From: Caenorhabditis remanei
Taxonomy: Eukaryota; Nematoda; Chromadorea; Rhabditida; Rhabditidae
Assembly (NCBI RefSeq): GCF_010183535.1
Contig: NC_071329.1
Span: 1,426,001 to 1,490,000 of the forward strand
Direction of reading: 5' to 3'
Length of the DNA stretch: 64,000 nt
Numbering within the stretch: position 1 is the stretch's first letter; each line of letters starts with the position of its first letter. A program made the position numbers and the translations under genes. Positions 57,640 through 64,000 of the stretch are shown piece after piece. The notes under the pieces are model-generated. The model saw only the letters and a list, made by a program, of their open reading frames with translations. It made no database searches and was not told the origin of the DNA.

Positions 57640-58290
57640 CCGGATGTCTGTAAGTTTCGATATCTGTTTGTCTGTCCGTTTGTCCAGATGTCCGAAAAGT
57701 TATTCATTTCTCAAAACAATTACGTAGTATAAAACTAATGCGCTCCGACCAATTCAACATTTTCAAAAGTTTGTCTGTCTGTCTATTTGTCCGTTTGTCC
57801 AGATTTCCACATTTTACAAGAGTTTGTATGTTTTCCTGTTTGTCCAGATGCCCGCAATTTTTAGTACGTTGTGCGTCTTTCTATGTGTCCGTTTGTACAG
57901 ATGTCCTTTTTTTCAAAAAAATTGTTTGCGCTTTTTGTCGGTCTGTGTGTCGGTTTGTACAGATGTCCGCGCATTTTCAACTAACAAATGCATTATACAG
58001 GACTAATTTACATCAAATATACTTTTTTTAATTTGTAGGTTTAAAAAAATTGGACTCAAAATTTTGATTTTAAAAAAACTATTTCGAATTTCGTCGATAC
58101 AAACTCAATTAGTGAGCCATGCATCCACTTGCTTTAAATTTCTTGTCAGGTCTGTCAGTCTGTCTGCTTGTTTGTCTGTTTGTCTTTCTGTCTGTCTCTC
58201 CCGATGTCCAAATGTCCCTTATAAGTTCCAATACCATAACTCTCCTGTTTTTCTGTTTATCTGTCTGTTCATCCAAATGTCACGCCCTAA
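57640..58290. repeat. Inverted GTCCGGATGTC / GTCTGTCTGT cluster
   Basis: At least eight TGTCC(A/G)GATGTC-like words alternate with TGTCTGTCTG runs. This is the complement of the GGACATCCGGACA/GACA vocabulary found on the plus strand at 41718-47015 and elsewhere. Open frames here (57738-58031, 58064-58303) are cysteine- and valine-rich simply because of the repeat. Confidence 0.65.
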
Positions 58291-58349
58291 TCCCGATCTT
58301 TAAATGTCACTATCCCCGATTTAACCAAGTCACAAATCATACCCTCTGA

Positions 58350-58363
58350 CCCCCCCCCCCCCC
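58350..58363 (+). repeat. C14 homopolymer
   Basis: Fourteen consecutive C, that is a G14 tract on the other strand, a potential G-quadruplex. Confidence 0.85.
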
Positions 58364-58451
58364 TCCATTTTGCGACTTTTAAGATTACCGTAATCCTCTC
58401 TGTCCCCCCGTTCCCTTTTCCTTTCTTTCCTTACGAAACAATAACATAATG

Positions 58452-58473
58452 TCTTCTTCTTCTTCTTCTTCTC
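58452..58473 (+). repeat. TCT microsatellite
   Basis: Seven uninterrupted TCT units in a pyrimidine-rich stretch. Confidence 0.85.
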
Positions 58474-59324
58474 AAAAATCTCCTCTCCACAATCTTTTCT
58501 GGAATCTATCTTCTCAAAAATTCTCGTTCTCCTTCCTCCCCTTCCCCCATGCCATACAGGATTAGTGCCCCACCCAAAAACATACATATACATCGGCTAT
58601 TGTCTCGGCTAATAAATTACGCGATAAAATACCTGCCCTCCTTTTTCTTAGATGTCTTCTATCCAGAAGCAGAAGCTTGAAGTGACAAAAGCGGGGCGGA
58701 GTGAAAGAGAGAAAGAAAGAATCTCTGCCCGTATCTTCACCGGTTATTCCTCCCCGCCGTAAATCCTTGAAAACGTTTTCTTTTTCACTCATGTTGCTAT
58801 ATGTCACTCACTTTTCTTTCCCTTCTACGGAATCTTTTACTGTCGCTTCTTGAATTTAGGGGGGTAATCGTATAGACGTATTACCTTTCACCCTTTCAGT
58901 TTCTTTGATAAAAAATTGAACCGCATTAGGGGTCAGTGGCATAAATAGCGTATATAAACGATGTGAGTAGCAAAGATTTACTGTAAGTTACGGCAGCAAT
59001 TCTTACATTGGTTTTGAACCGTAACAACCCGACCACTAACGTATGTATAGTTTAACTTTTTTGAAATGGCTAACTGGGGAAGGTCACGGAGTTAGTCTGG
59101 GAGATATATAGCCTGTCATATATCATTGGAAAGGTGAGAAATTGCTGATTCCAAATATATATTCAGCTTTTGCCCTTGAGGCCTGGTTTTCAAGAAAAAC
59201 GAGGTCATGTTTCATGTTAATCTCATCTTGATTTACAAACCTTTGGTGAAATCTGACTTCATTTAAAATCTTGTCTTATGTTACTCGAAATTTCTAAATT
59301 TTGATTAGCGAATAGTTAAAGTCT

Positions 59325-59490
59325 AGATCTCCATTTTTGTAGTTGACAACTTTTTGGTACGTGCGGTCCCTGGAGAGATATGGTCAAAATTGAGGTGGCA
59401 ACATAACAGTACCTATCTTTGACCCACCGTACATATCCTCAATAGGGAAAGTCCGTACAAAAAAGTTGTCAACCACAAAAATGAAGATCT
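59325..59490. repeat. GTAGTTGACAAC palindromic module
   Basis: AGATCTCCATTTTTGTAGTTG at the left, inverted as CAACCACAAAAATGAAGATCT at the right, with CGGTCCCTGGAGAG-type sequence inside. Confidence 0.7.
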
Positions 59491-59646
59491 TGATTTTTTT
59501 CCTAGTGTCAGGACGCTGCCTAGAAGTTTCCTATCTCGACTTAAACTGACAAATTTTGAAAACTGACAAATTTTAAATATCCCCAACCGTCTCCCATTTT
59601 TTTTCACTAGCCACGGAATTTTTATGAGTATATAGCTCGTGTATGA

Positions 59647-59780
59647 ACCTCCATTTTTGTAGTTGACAACTTTTTGGTACGGACCACCTTCTGGTTTAAC
59701 AGTGCCTATCTTCAACCAACTGTATCTCTCCAGGAAAGGCTCCTACAAAAAAGTTGTCAACTACAAAAATATAAGTCTTG
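59647..59780. repeat. GTAGTTGACAAC palindromic module, second in 500 bp
   Basis: CTCCATTTTTGTAGTTGACAA at the left and TTGTCAACTACAAAAATATA at the right; about 134 bp. It follows the previous module by 160 bp. Confidence 0.7.
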
Positions 59781-61429
59781 ACTTCAGAAATTTACATAGT
59801 ATCTTTTAAGACAGTAAAGCACATCTCGTTTCTCAAAAACCATAACTGAAAACTTCCAAAACCTAGTTTTCTCTCCTATACCCCATTCTACATAAGCTAT
59901 CTGAGGTTATTCAAAGATCTTCTCAAAAAGTGTGACTTCCCAAATACCTTAAGCTTAGTACGGTAAAGTTTATGTCACAAAAATATGATCCGAATCTACA
60001 TCCCCCGTTCCGAGAATCCCATGCATAATCGGTGGATTATGATTTGTACTTGGATTTTAAAAGTTTAAAAGTCGCATTAGGCTTTTGATATGAGACTTAT
60101 ATTTTTCGAAAACTTAGACCTGTAATTCAAAATTGTCAAATGCCACTGAGGGCTGAGATGTTCAGGCTACAAGCTTGCACTTTTTTTTTTCACTTTTTCG
60201 GAAAAGTCGATTTCAAATTTTTCTTACGGTATTTTTCGTCGTGGAATTCTACGTCGACCCATATACGAATGTCCCCAGATTCTGCTACTTTTTGGTCATT
60301 CTTCGGATTTCCCACTGATTCTTTTACCTTAAATTTGAAGCATTCAGTTTCCCAAAACCCCCAGAATCCCGCTGATTCTCCCATCACCTCTTCCATCATG
60401 CCAAATCACGGCTAACAGCTAAAACAGCATCCCCCCCTCACATTTCTGAAGCCATCAATCTCATTTACGTAACACGCATGACGAAATGAAAACTTTCTTC
60501 TTCTTCCCCCTTCTCTTCCCGCCAAAACCATCCATACCATCCAACAGGATTCTGTTTCCCAGAGACCCCTGTTGGGGTGAAGTTTTCGATTAGTTTCGTC
60601 TCTTTTTGTTCTTTTTCGAATTGTTTGCGTTTGGCAGGCAAATGAATAAAGTAAGGAAGAAAAAAACGGGAAGGATGCAAATGACCTTCGGGCAAGATTG
60701 AAATGAACGCGGTAGATAACTTGTAGATTTGGGAACACGATTAGATTTACCTCATTCTTTTAATACCTTTTTTCTTTTTCAAGTGGTGGCGTTTTTAAAC
60801 TTTTGGACACGATGAGACCGGGTGGTCAAATAAGGTATTGACCACATATACAAGTGTTTTTTTTTCACTAAGATTGTTATTCAAAATTCAAAATTGAATA
60901 TGGTTTAGTACTTGTTGTCGAGACAGTAGGTATGATCATTTCCTGTCATGAAAGTGTTATCTCAGACGGCACACATTAGGTAAATTGACTGTGTGTGTTC
61001 TCAAACTTTTCAAAAATATAAAGTTGACAGTGTCCGCGATTTTCAGTTTTGGTACTCATGAAAATTGGAAAATAGGTTCGGAACCATCACTTGTTCGGAT
61101 TAATATTGAGGTTATAATCTTTGGGTCTTAAACTTATATATTGATATTCTTTTATGGATTTCAATGAGTTCTTTATAAGGATGTAAAAAAAGCGCAATGG
61201 GACGTCCCCGCATCATAAAATGGTCAATAATACACCAAATTTCATGAACCTTCATAAATCCTGTAAAAATGTGCGACTACCTTAGAATTCACTGTTTTAA
61301 GACACGTCAAGCCCTAATTATTCATAAAGAGTTCTATAAATGGAATCTTATCAGTAGAGCGCACATGGCATTAAAAAATTGTTCTCCCAATTATTTCATA
61401 ATACTAATAGGGTATGTAGATTAAAACAT

Positions 61430-61547
61430 GGTCTGTATTTTTGTAGTTGACAGTAGTGAAAACCTCAGTGCCAATCTTTGACCCTCCGTACCTCTCCGGT
61501 GAATGTCCGTGCAAAAAAAGTTGACAACTACAAAAATGGAGATCTAG
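61430..61547. repeat. GTAGTTGACAAC palindromic module
   Basis: TGTATTTTTGTAGTTGACAG at the left and GTTGACAACTACAAAAATGG at the right, with CTCTCCGGTGAATGTCCG inside. Half modules follow at about 61788-61815 and 61941-61990. Confidence 0.65.
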
Positions 61548-62984
61548 TTTTAGTACTGGTGGCAACCATGACTGGTCCTCAGAGTATGTGTTCTACAGTC
61601 CGTTAGATAAATAATACAATTTCGGCCGTATTCAGTGGAAAACGTCTAACTTTGTTAAAACTAACTTTGTATAAACCATACAGATTGGGCAAGTGGGACT
61701 CCCTTAGATAACGGCCAAGTAATTTCTCCCCTCAAATCGGGCCATTTCAGTGCTGCCTGAAATGACTATAACTCTATAGGTACATAAATGTTATCAACTA
61801 CAAAAATGGAGATATGATTTATAAGAAAAAATCACTTCGAGAGGCAATCCATCACACATTATTGGGCTTTTTCAACTAAAAATGCCAAAATTTTCTATTT
61901 TTTATGGTCCCATGACACCAAGCTTCATGGGCATGTATACTAAAACCTCATTTTTGTAGTTGACAATTTTTTTGTACAAGCCGTCCCGGGAACGGTATGG
62001 TGGGTTAAAGATAGGTACAGAGGTTTTCACTACACCAAATGTTTGTAACTTCCTGGAAATACCAAAAGGTACTGTACATACCTTTTCTCTAAATTAAAAA
62101 AAACATTTGCTTATCACTCCCAAGATTTTTGATTTTCCAACAATTCGCTCAAAAAACTTGTCATGATATCCGAGATCTCATGATCACCGTTATCCCCCCT
62201 TCTCTTCTTCTAACATCCGAAACTTTTCCTTTTTTCTCTTCTATTGCCAACCAATCCAACCCGAAACCTACACAAACTAACAAGCTAGTCACTCCTCCCC
62301 CACTCGGAAACTTGTCTCATACTATTCTTCTGCTTCTTTTCGGGATGCTTCTTCAACCACATTCCGGGGAGGGTCATCACAATTGTGGTCAGTATTCAAA
62401 GGGAAAAGGAACGGGATTTCCTTCGTCAAATGCTAACTACTAACTGATTTGCATTTTGACAAGTTGTTCCTCCCACTTCTCTAGGTATAGCTTTTTTCTT
62501 CTTTATCACAATTTATTTTCCTTGAAATGAAATCTAAAATAAATCTATATCATATCCCTTCTCTACTCAGAACCGGTCGCTTCTTGTCAACGGACTCGCT
62601 TTTTGTAGTTCTGACACTTTGAATGATTGAAATGATAAGGGGGAGAAGCTTTTTTGAAAAGTGATAAGGGCAGTGTTGTGGTGATTGAGATTATCAGAAA
62701 TGAGACGAGGAAGCTTTTTTTTCTAGTTTTATAGATTTCGAAGGTTAGGAACTCTTTTTAGAAAATGTTTGAGAGTTTGTTGAAAACTGGGTAGTTTCGA
62801 CCATTCTGAATGGTTACTAGTTTTCTTTAGTTTCCGAGAAGCTTGTACCATTGAAGAACTTAAGTGGTAAGAATTCTGATTCCGCTTTCAAATTTTGTCT
62901 AGAACGCAGATTAGTCCAGATATAAGTTATGTATACTTACAATTTACGTTATGTATACTTACAAAGGAAGTCAGGAAGGTTAAG

Positions 62985-63252
62985 CTTTTTCTCATGGAAT
63001 TCCAAATCGACAAAGAGTATACGCAAGATATTCTCATTTTTGCAACGTAAGAGCACAGGTAAACCGCTGGCATACATACGGCCGATTCGAAATTCCATGT
63101 GAAAAAGCTTGACAAGTCTAAAAGCTCATAACTCGGCTCGCAGAGACATTTAGCAGGTTTTGACTACAGAAATGGACTCCCCGCGGTCGAAAATACCTAT
63201 AAGCAAATTTGTAGGGCGTTTGAAAGTGGCGTCTCCAAAGACTTCCCTCGTT
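62985..63252. mobile_element. Relative of the foldback at 33233-33650
   Basis: The right arm CATGTGAAAAAGCTTGACAAG ... GCGTCTCCAAAGACTT is well preserved (63095-63247), the left arm is cut to about 30 bp of TTTTTCTCATGGAATTCCA. Shares AAAGCTCATAACTCGGCT and CAGAGACATTTAGCAGG with the other copies. Confidence 0.6.
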
Positions 63253-64000
63253 AGAGGTGGTCATGCTAAATTTAGAGTCTTTACTTTGTTAGCTATCTAG
63301 AGATTCGTCTGCTGGTGTGTCCGGATTTATTTTAGGATGTCTTGAAAAAAAAAATTAGAAAATTTTGAAAAATACCCTCCCTGTGACCGCGGACATTACC
63401 GTCTAACCACGCTTGAGGGGTCCAGACACACTAAAGAAGAAGACTGACTTTTTTTGACAGTGATAGTTGAAATTTTTATAGAATCATCTGTATTAAGGGA
63501 AAGGGATTCTGATTTCTGATTTGGGTTCAAATTTTGCTTGATGTTTAAGTTTCGATGTTTTGGAATTCTCAACTTTTGTGAGTTCAAGTATTAGTCACAA
63601 TTTGAATTCGATTTCAGAATTTTCACGTCGTCAGCTTTAGATTGTTCTTACAATCAGTAACTACCTAAATTACCTTAATTTCAAGTTACCTTAATTTTTA
63701 TGAATCTGATGAAAAATCACATATGTTCTCTAGATTTAAGTTTTTTTGGCTCAGATTTGGTAAATGCTAAAAAACATGAATATAAATATTCTTCTAGCTT
63801 TCTAATGTGCACAGACTTGTAAAAACTCAAAATTAGAACCTTTAATACCGTAACCTTATGAACATGTCCATCTACAACCTTAGCTGTTATATTTGTTGTT
63901 TTCTCTAAGGAATTTTCTTATATTTCATGCAAAAATCTCAATCAAGACATTTCTGTGACTATAATTACAGAATGACCTTCTCCTTCTCAAAAAAATAATT

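Larger units (their letters stand above)
55173..64000. other. Gene-free 3' flank of the ETS gene, repeat-bearing
   Basis: I find no supported gene in these 8.8 kb. Identified: half repeats at 55914-56020 and 59080-59210; MITE at 56340-56764; an inverted GTCTGT/GTCCGGATGTC cluster at 57640-58290; C14 at 58350-58363; a TCT microsatellite at 58452-58473; palindromic modules at 59325-59490, 59647-59780, 61430-61547 and halves near 61788 and 61945; and a foldback relative at about 62985-63252. Open frames such as 62129-62443 and 60140-60415 have no family resemblance or splice context. The segments 57250-57480, 60420-60700 and 62160-62450 are pyrimidine-rich and free of repeats. Confidence 0.5.

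Noticed and set aside
57738..58303. Cys- and Val-rich open frames
   Set aside because: They are translations of the GTCTGTCTGT / GTCCGGATGTC repeat cluster.
62129..62443. 104-residue frame with a hydrophobic segment, possibly a small membrane protein
   Set aside because: No splice signals, no family resemblance and a low-complexity N-terminal half; the hydrophobic part is Leu-rich pyrimidine tract.

Overview
The window looks like nuclear DNA of a rhabditid nematode, most likely a Caenorhabditis species. Splice acceptors are almost all TTTCAG, many introns are only 40-50 bp, the DNA is AT-rich, and the recognisable genes belong to families that are expanded in or typical of that genus: F-box/FBA_2 proteins, a C-type lectin-like protein, a MAPKK-like kinase and an ETS factor of the AST-1 type. 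I cannot name the species. No rRNA, CRISPR array or bacterial-type operon is present.

Layout. 1-15.9 kb is almost empty of genes: one small lysine-rich single-exon gene (9196-9684) sits among foldback transposons and dispersed repeats. 16-19.6 kb holds a minus-strand MAPKK-like kinase whose C-lobe appears to be cut short. 20.3-21.3 kb is a compositionally odd block of unknown origin. 21.6-38.9 kb is a cluster of five F-box/FBA_2 genes, called A (-), B (+), C (+), D (-) and E (+) here. A, C and D are intact and share three intron positions. B has the same structure but its second exon carries a 540-bp palindromic insertion flanked by TTAA. E is a more distant relative with a different intron pattern. 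40.0-42.2 kb holds a secreted C-type lectin-like gene. 47.3-55.2 kb holds an ETS-domain transcription factor gene, probably the orthologue of ast-1, with a 4.3-kb intron before the ETS exon. 55.2-64 kb is repeat-rich with no gene I can support.

Mobile DNA is the dominant theme. I see at least seven palindromic or inverted-repeat families: a long foldback with a 9-bp target duplication (3733-4420); a TTAA-flanked family (two copies); a GC-rich CGGCCC family flanked by TA (five near-complete copies and one broken copy); a MITE family with TA + CAGTACCGCTC ends that carries an inner GTAGTTGACAAC palindrome, the latter also scattered alone many times; a 423-bp foldback with an 8-bp duplication built from ACGTCCC units (22581-23003); and elements at 16725-17443, 18257-18938, 24795-25614 and 33233-33650. 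They sit in introns, in promoters and in one exon.

How the genes fit together. The five F-box genes would encode substrate adaptors of SCF ubiquitin ligases; arrays of this kind turn over quickly in Caenorhabditis. A short conserved block about 80-120 bp upstream of genes A, B, C and D suggests shared regulation or copied promoters. The kinase, lectin and ETS genes are independent units. Exon borders were placed by hand from frame and splice signals; each multi-exon model closes in frame, but a border may be off by a base.
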